Positions 18,597-27,414 of a stretch of DNA of 64,000 bases are shown piece after piece (position 1 is the stretch's first letter; the number at the start of each line of letters is the position of its first letter). The stretch is taken from contig NZ_FOCL01000007.1 in NCBI RefSeq assembly GCF_900110105.1, positions 62,001 through 126,000 of the forward strand, read 5' to 3'. The notes beneath the pieces were generated by a model that did not search any database, was not told the DNA's origin, and was given only the letters and a program-made list of their open reading frames with translations. Position numbers and translations under genes: made by a program. The stretch comes from Mucilaginibacter gossypiicola (lineage in GTDB: Bacteria > Bacteroidota > Bacteroidia > Sphingobacteriales > Sphingobacteriaceae).

Positions 18597-20096
18597 ATGA
18601 AAAAAATATTAATGAGTATTTTCATTATTGGCCTTGCAGCGCAAAGCTGTACCAAGGTTAATGAAAATGTATATGACAAATACCCGGCATCAGAGTTTTA
18701 TTCTACACCGGCCGGCGCTGATGACGCGCTTGCAAACGTTTATGCAAAAATAACCGGTTCATGGGGCAGTAACTATGCCGGGAGGGATAATTGCTGGTAT
18801 GACCTTAACAGCTTTTCCGCTGATGAGCAGGTGATCCCTCACCGCAATACGGGCGACTGGCAGCTTGATTTTGCGCAACTTTATACGCATACGGAATTAC
18901 CTACACTTGGTATCATCAATAACACCTGGAATTGGGCATATTCATGTATTTACAGCGCCAACCTGGCTGTGGCGCAACTCACTTCGGCGAAGGCAGATCC
19001 TGCTAAAATTGCCGAGGCCAGGGTGATGCGTGCATGGCTATATTATTTGCTGATAGATGATTTTGGCGATGTGCCTTTTTATACAGACAATAACACCAAT
19101 CTATCAAAAATAACACAAACACCGCGGTTAACGATCTATAATTTCGTTGTAAATGAGCTGAAAACCAATGTTGATCAGCTTTCTGAAACGCGTGGCGGCG
19201 CTTATTATGGCAGGTTTAACAAGTGGGCCGGTTATATGGCATTGGCGAAGGTATATTTAAACGCCGGCGTATATACCGGTACCCCTCAATGGGAGGCGTG
19301 TCTTGCTGCCTGTAATAAAGTTGCGTCGGGAGGCTTTACCCTGCATCCGGCAACTGCAAATGCCGGCAGCCCGCTGGGAAATACTTATTATGATCTGTTC
19401 GGCAATGTGTGCCCTAATGATGAAACCATATTTGCGTTGTACATCACCGAAAATGTTGTCAGCGGAAATATTTACACCATCAGGAGCTTAAACAGTGCTA
19501 ACGGTACCGCGCTTATTGGTTTCAATGGCTGGAATGGTACAATTATTCCGGGCGACTTTTATGATAAGTATAATGCTGCAGATATCCGCAGAAAACAATT
19601 CCTGGTTGGTCCGCAGGCAGGGGGTGTTACTTATACCGAAACGGTTTCATCGCTGATAGATCCGGGCGCCGCTCCTAATGAAGGTATCAGGGATGTGAAA
19701 TTTTTCCCGGTGCCGCCAGCCGATGCCAGTGGCGAATCAAACGATTTTCCCGTGTACAGGTTTGCCGATGTATTACTCATGCAGGCAGAATGTAACGTTC
19801 GCATGGGGAATGTAGCCGCTGCCGCTCCGTTTTTGAACCAGGTTCGGAACCGGGCCGGTTTGAGCAATATAGCCGCCCCAACGCTTCAGAATATTTATGA
19901 TGAAAGGGGATTTGAGCTAAATATGGAAGGTCATCGCAGGCAGGATATGATCAGGTTTGGTACTTTTTTGCAACCTCACGGCGCAGCGCCCAATATAGTT
20001 CCGGCTTCGCCTTCCTATATGCAGCTGTTTCCAATTCCTACCGCAGCGCTCAATGCAAATACCACATTAAAACAGAACCCGGGCTATCCTAACTAA
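18597..20096 (+). CDS. susD: SusD-family starch-binding lipoprotein
   Basis: 499 residues with lipobox AQSC (Cys18). It shows typical SusD features: YPASEFYSTPAGADDALANVY, the EARVMRAWLYYLLIDDFGDVPF helix pair, the C-terminal FPVYRFADVLLMQAECN, LNQVRNRAGL, and DERGFELNMEGHRRQDMIRFG. It forms the surface lid of the SusC transporter. It begins 12 bp after susC and its stop touches the next gene. The shorter length compared with the other SusDs of this window is in the range of the starch type. Confidence 0.94.
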   Translation: MKKILMSIFIIGLAAQSCTKVNENVYDKYPASEFYSTPAGADDALANVYAKITGSWGSNYAGRDNCWYDLNSFSADEQVIPHRNTGDWQLDFAQLYTHTELPTLGIINNTWNWAYSCIYSANLAVAQLTSAKADPAKIAEARVMRAWLYYLLIDDFGDVPFYTDNNTNLSKITQTPRLTIYNFVVNELKTNVDQLSETRGGAYYGRFNKWAGYMALAKVYLNAGVYTGTPQWEACLAACNKVASGGFTLHPATANAGSPLGNTYYDLFGNVCPNDETIFALYITENVVSGNIYTIRSLNSANGTALIGFNGWNGTIIPGDFYDKYNAADIRRKQFLVGPQAGGVTYTETVSSLIDPGAAPNEGIRDVKFFPVPPADASGESNDFPVYRFADVLLMQAECNVRMGNVAAAAPFLNQVRNRAGLSNIAAPTLQNIYDERGFELNMEGHRRQDMIRFGTFLQPHGAAPNIVPASPSYMQLFPIPTAALNANTTLKQNPGYPN

Positions 20097-20104
20097 TGAT
20101 CACG

Positions 20105-21196
20105 ATGAAAAGATTAACTTATTTAATATTAATGGCCATATCCTGTATGGCCCTCGGGTGTCACAAGGACGCCCAACTGACTACACTGGCGCCTGTTGCT
20201 TTTACATCGGCCGTTAATGCGTCTACCAAGCAGGTGATATTATCCGCAGCTACAGATTCAACCCCGGCTGTATTAACCTTGAAGTGGCCCGCGGTAATAT
20301 ATCCGGTAAAGGCACACGTTACTTATACTTTACAAGTTGATAAGCCTGCGGATACTGTTGGGGCAAGCGCATGGGCCAATGCTACAGCTATTTTAATAGG
20401 CAATGATGTGTTAACAAAAGCCTTCAAAGGTGCTGATTTGAATACACTTGCGCTTGCAGTTGGTATTACAGCCAATGACACTGCAAATATGGTATTCAGG
20501 GTGCAGGCTTATCAAGACCGTGCAGTGTATACGCACGGGGTAACTGTATCGGTAAGCCCCTGGAAGCCGGCAGTGGTTTTTTCGCATGGCTGGCCTGTGT
20601 TGTGGATTCCAGGTGATTACCAGGGCTGGTCGCCTGGAACTGCACCTACAGTAGCGGCAGAACAGACCAACATTTACGAAGGTTATATTTACCAGCCGGC
20701 GGGTGGCACTCACCAGTTTAAATTTACAAATGCCCAGGACTGGAACCACATCAACTATGGAGATGCGGGTAACGGTACTTTAACCACCGACGGCAATGCC
20801 GCAGGAATGACCTTACCAGGCGCCGGTTATTATGAGCTGGTATGCAACCCGGTTACCCTAACCTGGAACTATACCCTTACTACCTGGGGAATTATAGGCG
20901 ACGCCACGCCAGGGGGCTGGAACAGCGACACACAAATGTCATACGATCCTATTAAGCAGGTTTGGTCGGTAACCTGTAATATGGTTGCTTCCGGTTCGTT
21001 CAAATTCAGGGCTAATAATGCCTGGAGCATTGATTTTGGTGTAGATGCAAACGGCAAATTAGCATATGCTGATAATCCTGCATACCCTTATAATGGTTCA
21101 CTTGGTAACCTGACTGTGCCATCAAGCGGTAATTATACAATAACGCTTGACCTTCACGATCCGAACAATTACAACTTTACACTTAAGAAAAACTAA
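20105..21196 (+). CDS. susE: SusE/SusF-like surface starch-binding lipoprotein
   Basis: 363 residues from the ATG at 20105 (lipobox MALGC, Cys19). An in-frame ATG at 20096 overlapping the susD stop is an alternative. The N-terminal domain (about 20-150) is SusE-like with an immunoglobulin fold (LTLKWPAVIYPVKAHVTYTLQV). Two tandem C-terminal beta modules follow: the first opens LWIPGDYQGWSP, the second WGIIGDATPGGWNSDT and ends YTITLDLHDPNNYNFTLK. Those Trp-rich openings are what is seen in the starch-binding modules of SusE and SusF. It is probably exposed on the cell surface to hold alpha-glucan near the transporter. Confidence 0.9.
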   Translation: MKRLTYLILMAISCMALGCHKDAQLTTLAPVAFTSAVNASTKQVILSAATDSTPAVLTLKWPAVIYPVKAHVTYTLQVDKPADTVGASAWANATAILIGNDVLTKAFKGADLNTLALAVGITANDTANMVFRVQAYQDRAVYTHGVTVSVSPWKPAVVFSHGWPVLWIPGDYQGWSPGTAPTVAAEQTNIYEGYIYQPAGGTHQFKFTNAQDWNHINYGDAGNGTLTTDGNAAGMTLPGAGYYELVCNPVTLTWNYTLTTWGIIGDATPGGWNSDTQMSYDPIKQVWSVTCNMVASGSFKFRANNAWSIDFGVDANGKLAYADNPAYPYNGSLGNLTVPSSGNYTITLDLHDPNNYNFTLKKN

Positions 21197-21202
21197 TTTA
21201 TT

Positions 21203-21234
21203 AACAGGGCAGCGCGTAAGTGCTGCCTTGTTTT
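21203..21234 (+). terminator. intra-operon terminator or attenuator hairpin
   Basis: An 11-bp stem with one G-T pair (AACAGGGCAGC / GCTGCCTTGTT), an 8-nt loop and a closing TTTT lie 7-38 bp after the susE-like stop. It separates the transport and binding genes from the two enzyme genes, and may lower read-through to them. Confidence 0.7.
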
Positions 21235-21285
21235 ATCAATAATTCTGTGCGGCTATTATTTAAAATGGCTACTGCAGTTGAAATT

Positions 21286-23718
21286 ATGAAATCCATGAGA
21301 TTTACTAAGATAATTTTTGCGCTTGCCTTTCTTTTTAACCGGGCAACTGTAATGGCGCAATCGCCGGTGCTGCCGGTTGGTGACCTGGAAAAGGTGACCA
21401 TAGGAGAGCAAGATATAGTTTTTAAAACTACCAATGCTTATGGGAAAGTGATGGTATACAGCCCGTCAATTATCCGGGTACGATTAGATAAACAAGAACT
21501 GGGCCGGGATTTTTCCTATGCTGTTGTTGGGGGCGTGAAAAAAACAACGACCAATATTATCCAGGATAGCCAGACGGTTACCATAAAAACCGATTCGCTC
21601 AGGGTAATTGTCACCAAACAACCTTATTCTGTTGCGTTTTACACTCCCGATGGTCAATTGATCAGCGAAGATGAAAAAGGTTTAACTACATCGTGGACGG
21701 GGCAAACGGTTACTACTTATAAGAAAATGCAGGATGGTGAGCATTTTATCGGCCTGGGCGAAAAAACAGGTAATCTCGACAGGAAAGGTAACGGGTATAC
21801 CAACTGGAATTCGGATACGTATGCTTACAGTATATCTCAGGATCCCATTTACAGTACAATCCCGTTTTATATCGGTATTCATCATAATTTAAATTATGGC
21901 ATATTCCTGGATAATACCTATCAAAGCGATTTTAACTTTGGCGCCAGCAACAACAGGTTTTCTTCGTTTGGTGCCCGGGGCGGCGAGATGAACTATTATT
22001 TCATTTATCACAAACGTGCAGCTGATATTATCACTTCATACACTTATTTAACCGGCCGGATGCCATTGCCGCCCCTGTGGTCGTTGGGTTATCAGCAAAA
22101 CAGGTATAGTTATTACCCGGAAGCTGAAGTTATGCGGATTGCCCATACCCTGCGTGAAAACCATATACCCGCTGATGGTATCACCCTCGATATCCATTAT
22201 ATGGATCGTTACCAGTTATTTACCTGGAACAAGGAGCGTTTTCCAAACCCGGCCGGTATGAATGCAGAGCTTCAAAAGCTGGGGTTCCGGACCACCGTAA
22301 TTGTTGATCCTGGTATTAAAGTAGAGAAAGGGGCACCGGCTTATGAGGATGGCCTTAGCAAGGACGTTTATATCAAATACCCCGACGGACAACCTTATAC
22401 AGGTGAAGTATGGCCGGGATGGTGCAATTTTCCTGATTTTACCAGCATCAGGGGGCGCGATTGGTGGCATAAACAGGTTGATTTTTTCGCTAGATCGGGC
22501 GTAAGCGGCATATGGAACGATATGAACGAGTTTTCTACCTGGGGGCAAAAAGCACCGGATAACATATTGTTTAATTATGATGGAAAGCCCACCACGCATC
22601 TGGAGGCGCATAATGTTTTTGGCCTGGAAATGGTGCGTTCAAGTTATGAAGGTGCACGCGAACATTTGAAGGAACGGCCGTTTATTTTGTCACGGTCGGG
22701 CTATGCAGGTCTGCAGCGCTACTCGGCAATATGGACCGGCGACAACCGTGCCGAAGATAGTCATATGCTGCAGGGGGTACGTTTGATGACCAGCCTGGGT
22801 TTAAGCGGCGTTTCATTCAGCGGGATGGACGTGGGGGGATTTACAGGTACGCCGTCAACTGCGCTATATACTAAATGGATAACGCTTGGAGCATTCATTC
22901 CTTATTTCAGGAACCACAGTGCAAGTGACAGCCGGCCATCGGAGCCCTGGACCTTTGGAAAGGACGTGTTACAGGTTGCGCAGAACTACATCAGCTTACG
23001 TTATAAGCTAATGCCTTATCTGTATTCTGCTTTCTATGAATCAACTCAAAACGGCTTACCCGTAATGCGTTCTCTGGCGATAGACTATACCTTTGATCCG
23101 AGAATCATGTGGGCAGATTTCCAAAACCAATACCAATTTGGTGATGCCTTTCTGATTGCGCCTTTTGAAAGCAATAAAGATTTCGGTAAAGTTTATTTAC
23201 CCGAAGGTACCTGGTATGACCTGTATACCGGGACAAAGGAAGCGGGTAAACAGGAAAAGATAATACCGTTAAGCAACGACAAATTGCCTGTTTTTGTAAA
23301 AGGGGGAAGCATTATTCCGATGCAGTCGCTTGTTCAATCTACTGCGGAGCAGCCAACGGATACCCTTGCGGTACATATTTATAACGGAGATACGTCCAAT
23401 AGCTTTACTTATTATGAAGATGATGGGAAGAGCTTTGACTATCAAAATGGTGAGTTTTACAAACGATCTATAACCTTTAATCCTAAAAAAAGGTCTGTAA
23501 TATTTACTGCTGCTGAGGGAAAACGGGCATCACACTTTAACCACATCATACTGATCCTGCACGGATTTGACCGGGCTACAGGCTTCCGGTTGGGGAGCAG
23601 CCGGGTCCAACTAAGTGACCGGCAGTTCAATTACATCGGCGGGGGAGAAACGCCTGGATGCCAGGTAAAGTCCGTCACTATTAAAAATGATAGTGGCACC
23701 ATACAATTAAATTATTAA
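21286..23718 (+). CDS. GH31 alpha-glucosidase
   Basis: 810 residues from the ATG at 21286; an upstream in-frame GTG falls inside the terminator hairpin and is unlikely. It has a signal peptide ending VMAQ. The GH31 nucleophile motif is GIWNDMNEFS (Asp412) and the acid/base motif is WTGDNRAEDSH (Asp486). Other signatures are LPPLWSLGYQQNRYSYYP and the long region leading to the (beta/alpha)8 barrel. GH31 retaining alpha-glucosidases remove terminal glucose from malto-oligosaccharides in the periplasm. It takes the place of the GH97 SusB of Bacteroides thetaiotaomicron. The GH13 gene follows after 20 bp. Confidence 0.94.
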   Translation: MKSMRFTKIIFALAFLFNRATVMAQSPVLPVGDLEKVTIGEQDIVFKTTNAYGKVMVYSPSIIRVRLDKQELGRDFSYAVVGGVKKTTTNIIQDSQTVTIKTDSLRVIVTKQPYSVAFYTPDGQLISEDEKGLTTSWTGQTVTTYKKMQDGEHFIGLGEKTGNLDRKGNGYTNWNSDTYAYSISQDPIYSTIPFYIGIHHNLNYGIFLDNTYQSDFNFGASNNRFSSFGARGGEMNYYFIYHKRAADIITSYTYLTGRMPLPPLWSLGYQQNRYSYYPEAEVMRIAHTLRENHIPADGITLDIHYMDRYQLFTWNKERFPNPAGMNAELQKLGFRTTVIVDPGIKVEKGAPAYEDGLSKDVYIKYPDGQPYTGEVWPGWCNFPDFTSIRGRDWWHKQVDFFARSGVSGIWNDMNEFSTWGQKAPDNILFNYDGKPTTHLEAHNVFGLEMVRSSYEGAREHLKERPFILSRSGYAGLQRYSAIWTGDNRAEDSHMLQGVRLMTSLGLSGVSFSGMDVGGFTGTPSTALYTKWITLGAFIPYFRNHSASDSRPSEPWTFGKDVLQVAQNYISLRYKLMPYLYSAFYESTQNGLPVMRSLAIDYTFDPRIMWADFQNQYQFGDAFLIAPFESNKDFGKVYLPEGTWYDLYTGTKEAGKQEKIIPLSNDKLPVFVKGGSIIPMQSLVQSTAEQPTDTLAVHIYNGDTSNSFTYYEDDGKSFDYQNGEFYKRSITFNPKKRSVIFTAAEGKRASHFNHIILILHGFDRATGFRLGSSRVQLSDRQFNYIGGGETPGCQVKSVTIKNDSGTIQLNY

Positions 23719-23738
23719 TTCGAAGAGGAGAAAGCAGA

Positions 23739-25130
23739 ATGAGACTTAGAAACAAATTTAAATGGTACCGTGTGTTACTCATCGCGGTACTGTCCGGCGC
23801 TACCATTGCCGGATGTAGCAAATCTAAAACGGTGCCGCCGGTAGTGCCGCCGCCGGTAACAGATACCGATCCGGTACAATATGGTACACCTTTCGGCGGG
23901 GTGCCCGCAACCAAAGATATCGTAATGTACGAGGTAAATATCAAAACATTTGCGCCTGCAAATTTTGACGGTGTTAAAGCGCGGCTCGATTCTATAAAGG
24001 CCCTGGGCGTAAATGTAATTTGGCTGATGCCTACTTATCCTATCGGGGTAGTTAAGGCAAGCGGCTCCCCTTATGCCGTTAAAGATTATGAAGGCGTTAA
24101 TCCGGAGTTTGGATCGTTGGATGACCTGCGTTCGTTGGTGGCTCGTGCCCATACGCTCGGGATGGCTGTGATTTTAGACTGGGAAGCAAATGATACATCA
24201 TGGGATAATGCCTGGATAACGCAGCATCCATCTTGGTATCAGCAGGATGCAAACGGCAATATCAAGCAGCTTTCAACATACACCGATGTGGCCGCTCTTA
24301 ATTTTAACAGTGTGGATATGCGCGATGCTATGATCAAAGCCATGAAGTATTGGATATTTACGGCTAATGTGGATGGTTATCGTTGTGATTTTGCCGATAA
24401 TGCGCCTTCAGATTTCTGGACTCAGGCAATTGATGCATTGAATAAAATTACAACGCATAAACTCATTTACCTGGCAGAAGGGACCAAGGGCTCCGAGATA
24501 ACAGATGGTTTCCAGTTAGGCTACGCATTTAATTTTTATGGTACTATAAAAAGTGTATTTGCCGGCGGGCAGGTCAATAATTTGTTTACAACCAATGCGG
24601 CCGAGTTAGCATCACTGCCTTCGCCCGGGCTCAAGTTGCGATATATAACCAATCACGATAATGCTTCATCGGATGGAAGTACGATAGCCGAATATGGCGG
24701 CAAGCAAGGAGCACTGGCAGCATTTGTTCTTGCATCATACATGGGCGGTGTTCCTTTAATATACAGCAGTCAGGAAGTGGGCTATCCAAATGCAATCAAT
24801 TTTTTCAACACCGTGCCGGTTGATTATACTGCCAATCCTGATATGGTGGCTGCTTATAAAAAAATACTGGCTTTCAGGGCGGCACATGAGGCTGTAAAAA
24901 CAGGCCTGTTAACACAGTATAATGATACAAATGTTGCTGCATTTGAAAAAGTTTCGGGCACGGATGACGTACTGGTACTGGTTAATACCAGAAACAATGC
25001 AGTGCCCTTCAATATTCCTTTGCCATTGCAAAACACTACCTGGATCGATGGCATATCGGGGGTAACGACTACATTGTCTTCCCAGCTTACACTTCAGGCC
25101 TATAGTTACCTGATACTGAAAAAGAGGTAA
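23739..25130 (+). CDS. GH13 alpha-amylase-family surface lipoprotein (SusG role)
   Basis: 463 residues with lipobox IAGC (Cys26), followed by a Pro-rich linker and the catalytic barrel. The catalytic triad is intact: Asp217 in GYRCDFA (nucleophile), Glu247 in YLAEGT (acid/base) and Asp307 in TNHDN (stabiliser). Conserved region I is unusual, reading LDWEANDTSWDN where the family normally has V/P-A/x-N-H; the His is Asp152 here. A short C-terminal beta domain ends the protein. Placement as the last gene of the starch locus, and its lipoprotein nature, suit a surface endo-amylase like SusG that cuts starch before uptake. Confidence 0.92.
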   Translation: MRLRNKFKWYRVLLIAVLSGATIAGCSKSKTVPPVVPPPVTDTDPVQYGTPFGGVPATKDIVMYEVNIKTFAPANFDGVKARLDSIKALGVNVIWLMPTYPIGVVKASGSPYAVKDYEGVNPEFGSLDDLRSLVARAHTLGMAVILDWEANDTSWDNAWITQHPSWYQQDANGNIKQLSTYTDVAALNFNSVDMRDAMIKAMKYWIFTANVDGYRCDFADNAPSDFWTQAIDALNKITTHKLIYLAEGTKGSEITDGFQLGYAFNFYGTIKSVFAGGQVNNLFTTNAAELASLPSPGLKLRYITNHDNASSDGSTIAEYGGKQGALAAFVLASYMGGVPLIYSSQEVGYPNAINFFNTVPVDYTANPDMVAAYKKILAFRAAHEAVKTGLLTQYNDTNVAAFEKVSGTDDVLVLVNTRNNAVPFNIPLPLQNTTWIDGISGVTTTLSSQLTLQAYSYLILKKR

Positions 25131-25181
25131 TCGCTATTATAGTTAATATCGGTTTTACTATAGTTTCCATCAAAATAAGAG

Positions 25182-25215
25182 GCCGCCATTTGTTATGCAT
25201 TTGACGGCTTTTTTT
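25182..25215 (+). terminator. terminator of the starch locus
   Basis: Stem GCCGCCA / TGACGGC (one mismatch) followed by seven T residues, 52 bp after the GH13 stop. This is a standard rho-independent terminator. Confidence 0.75.
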
Positions 25216-25305
25216 ATGGATATACCCTCCCTTCTTTATAGCCTGCAAGATATTTCCATCTGATGTTGAGCCTCATTAATGTATATATGGTTAAAAAAAA
25301 TGTAC

Positions 25306-25339
25306 AACCTGAAAAGTGTGGGCATTATAGTTTCAGGTT
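25306..25339. promoter_or_regulatory. inverted repeat upstream of the esterase gene
   Basis: AACCTGAAA / TTTCAGGTT, a perfect 9-bp inverted repeat with a 16-nt spacer, 59-92 bp ahead of the sialate-O-acetylesterase-type gene. Its position suggests an operator; no regulator can be named. Confidence 0.35.
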
Positions 25340-25397
25340 ATTTGTAGTACGGTATACAATTTAATAATTGAACACCTCAACCGATTTATCTGTACCT

Positions 25398-27392
25398 ATG
25401 AAATTCTTATTTTTTTTAATTGCCATGGCTTTGGGGCAACTTGTATTTTCTGCAGTACCGCCCGTAAAAAAGCGGCTCACTGTTTCGTCGCTTTTTTCAG
25501 ACCATATGGTGATCCAGCAAAAACAAAAAGCGGCTTTGTGGGGGCAGGCTGCTCCCGGTCAAAAACTAACCATTACTGCTAACTGGGGGCAACGGATATC
25601 TTCAGTTGCCGATGCCGGGGGGAATTGGAAAGCAAAACTTTCAACACCCGCGGCAGGCGGTCCATACATTATTGCCATAAAAACAGCCGACACCTCTATC
25701 ATGATAAAAGATGTACTGATTGGTGAGGTTTGGCTGGCGTCTGGACAGTCAAATATGGATATCCCCGTCAGGGGGTGGCCACCGGGCGACACGATATTAA
25801 ATTCAAAGCAGGAAATAGAAAATGCAAATTATCCGGAGATTAGGTTTTTTAAAGTTCCGTTTGGTATCTCAGTAACTCCACTAAATTCAATCAATGCTAA
25901 ATGGGTTACCACATTGCCCCAAACCGCCGGCGATTTTAGCGCTACTGCCTATTTTTATGCCCGCAGGCTCCGGCAAAAGCTGCATGTGCCCATTGGAATC
26001 ATACAATCCTCAATAGGTGGAACACCTGCCGAGGCCTGGACAAGTAAAGCAAGTCTTGAAAAACTTAACGATTTTAACAGTGTAATAAGTGGTTTTGAAA
26101 CATTTCAGGCTTCTATAGATGATTGGTTTAAAAATGTACCACAGCTAAAAGTCCCTGAAACAGACGAGCAATGGCGTAACATCAGTTTTGACGATCAGGC
26201 AGCGGCGAATTTTGAATTTGATGATTCGCACTGGAGTAGCATTAAACTTCCCGGCCGGATAGATGTGTTAAATTCCCACGAGATAGACGGTGCAGTATGG
26301 GTGAGGGGGGTATTCGTAGTAAGAGATACCTCGGCTAATTATACGCTGAAGATTGGTTTTATAGATGATATGGATGCTATCCATATCAACGGTAAATACG
26401 TTGGTGGTTTTGTTGGCCGGGGCTATGCAAGTACCCCGCGGAATATCATTATCCCAAAGGAACTTTTGAAACAGGGCAATAACGTTATTGCTATCCGGAT
26501 TATTGATATCGGTGGGCAAGGCCTTGTAGGCGGAGACATTGCGATATCTGATAATAAAGGGGGGACTATTAACCTGGCCGGTGATTGGAAATTTCGTTTG
26601 GTTGCCGAGCTTTTGAATGGTAGGTTTTATAGTTACGGTTTGCAGAAAGATATCAGTCGCAGGCCGGATGTTAATAAATTAAACAGTAATTCACCTACAA
26701 CTTTGTTTAATGCGATGATTAATCCGTTGATCCCTTATACGATAAAAGGGGTGATCTGGTACCAGGGAGAATCAAACGTTGGCAGGGCCGAACAGTATAA
26801 AAAACTGTTCCCGCTAATGATTGAGGACTGGAGAACTCAATGGGGAAAGCAGCTGCCCTTTTACTACGTGCAAATAGCGCCGTTTTTGTACCCGGCCGCC
26901 GACCAAAAAGAACAATCGCAAAAGCTTCGCGACGCACAGCGTTATGCTTTAAAGCTACCTAAAACCGGAATGGTAACCACGCTTGATATCGGCTACCTGA
27001 AAACAGCCCATCCGCCGTATAAACAGGAGGTAGGGAAGCGTTTGGCAACATTCGCCCTGAAAAACGAATATGGAGAAAAAATGCTTGTAGCGTCGGGGCC
27101 TTTGTATAAAAAAACAATCATGAAAGGCAACAAGCTGATAGTTGAATTTGAGTCGATAGGCGGCGGGTTGCTTGCATCAAACCAGGGACTTTTTAACTTT
27201 GAAATAGCGGGGGCAGATAAAGCTTACGTTAAGGCAGAAGCAAAAATAGTTAATAACAAAGTGGTGGTTAGCAGTCCATCTATAGCAGTCCCGGTTTATG
27301 TACGGTACGCCTGGAGTGATGGCAGCAGCGCCAGTTTATTTAACAAAGAAGGTTTGCCTGCGGCTACTTTTACAAGTGAAGGCGGGATGTAA
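25398..27392 (+). CDS. sialate-O-acetylesterase-type SGNH carbohydrate esterase
   Basis: 664 residues from the ATG at 25398 (signal peptide ending VFSA); the longer frame begins at a TTG. It has the SGNH block I WLASGQSNM (Ser115 nucleophile), a middle IGGTPAEAW block, VIWYQGESN, and TAHPPYKQEVGKRLA with catalytic His538. A beta-galactosidase-like jelly-roll domain (about residues 260-390, FDDSHWSSIKLPG) is inserted between the esterase blocks, as often seen in the large sialate O-acetylesterase family. It probably removes acetyl groups from plant or animal glycans in the periplasm. It is followed after 22 bp by a beta-propeller gene. Confidence 0.88.
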   Translation: MKFLFFLIAMALGQLVFSAVPPVKKRLTVSSLFSDHMVIQQKQKAALWGQAAPGQKLTITANWGQRISSVADAGGNWKAKLSTPAAGGPYIIAIKTADTSIMIKDVLIGEVWLASGQSNMDIPVRGWPPGDTILNSKQEIENANYPEIRFFKVPFGISVTPLNSINAKWVTTLPQTAGDFSATAYFYARRLRQKLHVPIGIIQSSIGGTPAEAWTSKASLEKLNDFNSVISGFETFQASIDDWFKNVPQLKVPETDEQWRNISFDDQAAANFEFDDSHWSSIKLPGRIDVLNSHEIDGAVWVRGVFVVRDTSANYTLKIGFIDDMDAIHINGKYVGGFVGRGYASTPRNIIIPKELLKQGNNVIAIRIIDIGGQGLVGGDIAISDNKGGTINLAGDWKFRLVAELLNGRFYSYGLQKDISRRPDVNKLNSNSPTTLFNAMINPLIPYTIKGVIWYQGESNVGRAEQYKKLFPLMIEDWRTQWGKQLPFYYVQIAPFLYPAADQKEQSQKLRDAQRYALKLPKTGMVTTLDIGYLKTAHPPYKQEVGKRLATFALKNEYGEKMLVASGPLYKKTIMKGNKLIVEFESIGGGLLASNQGLFNFEIAGADKAYVKAEAKIVNNKVVVSSPSIAVPVYVRYAWSDGSSASLFNKEGLPAATFTSEGGM

Positions 27393-27414
27393 TTTGTTTG
27401 AGCAGTTATCAATT

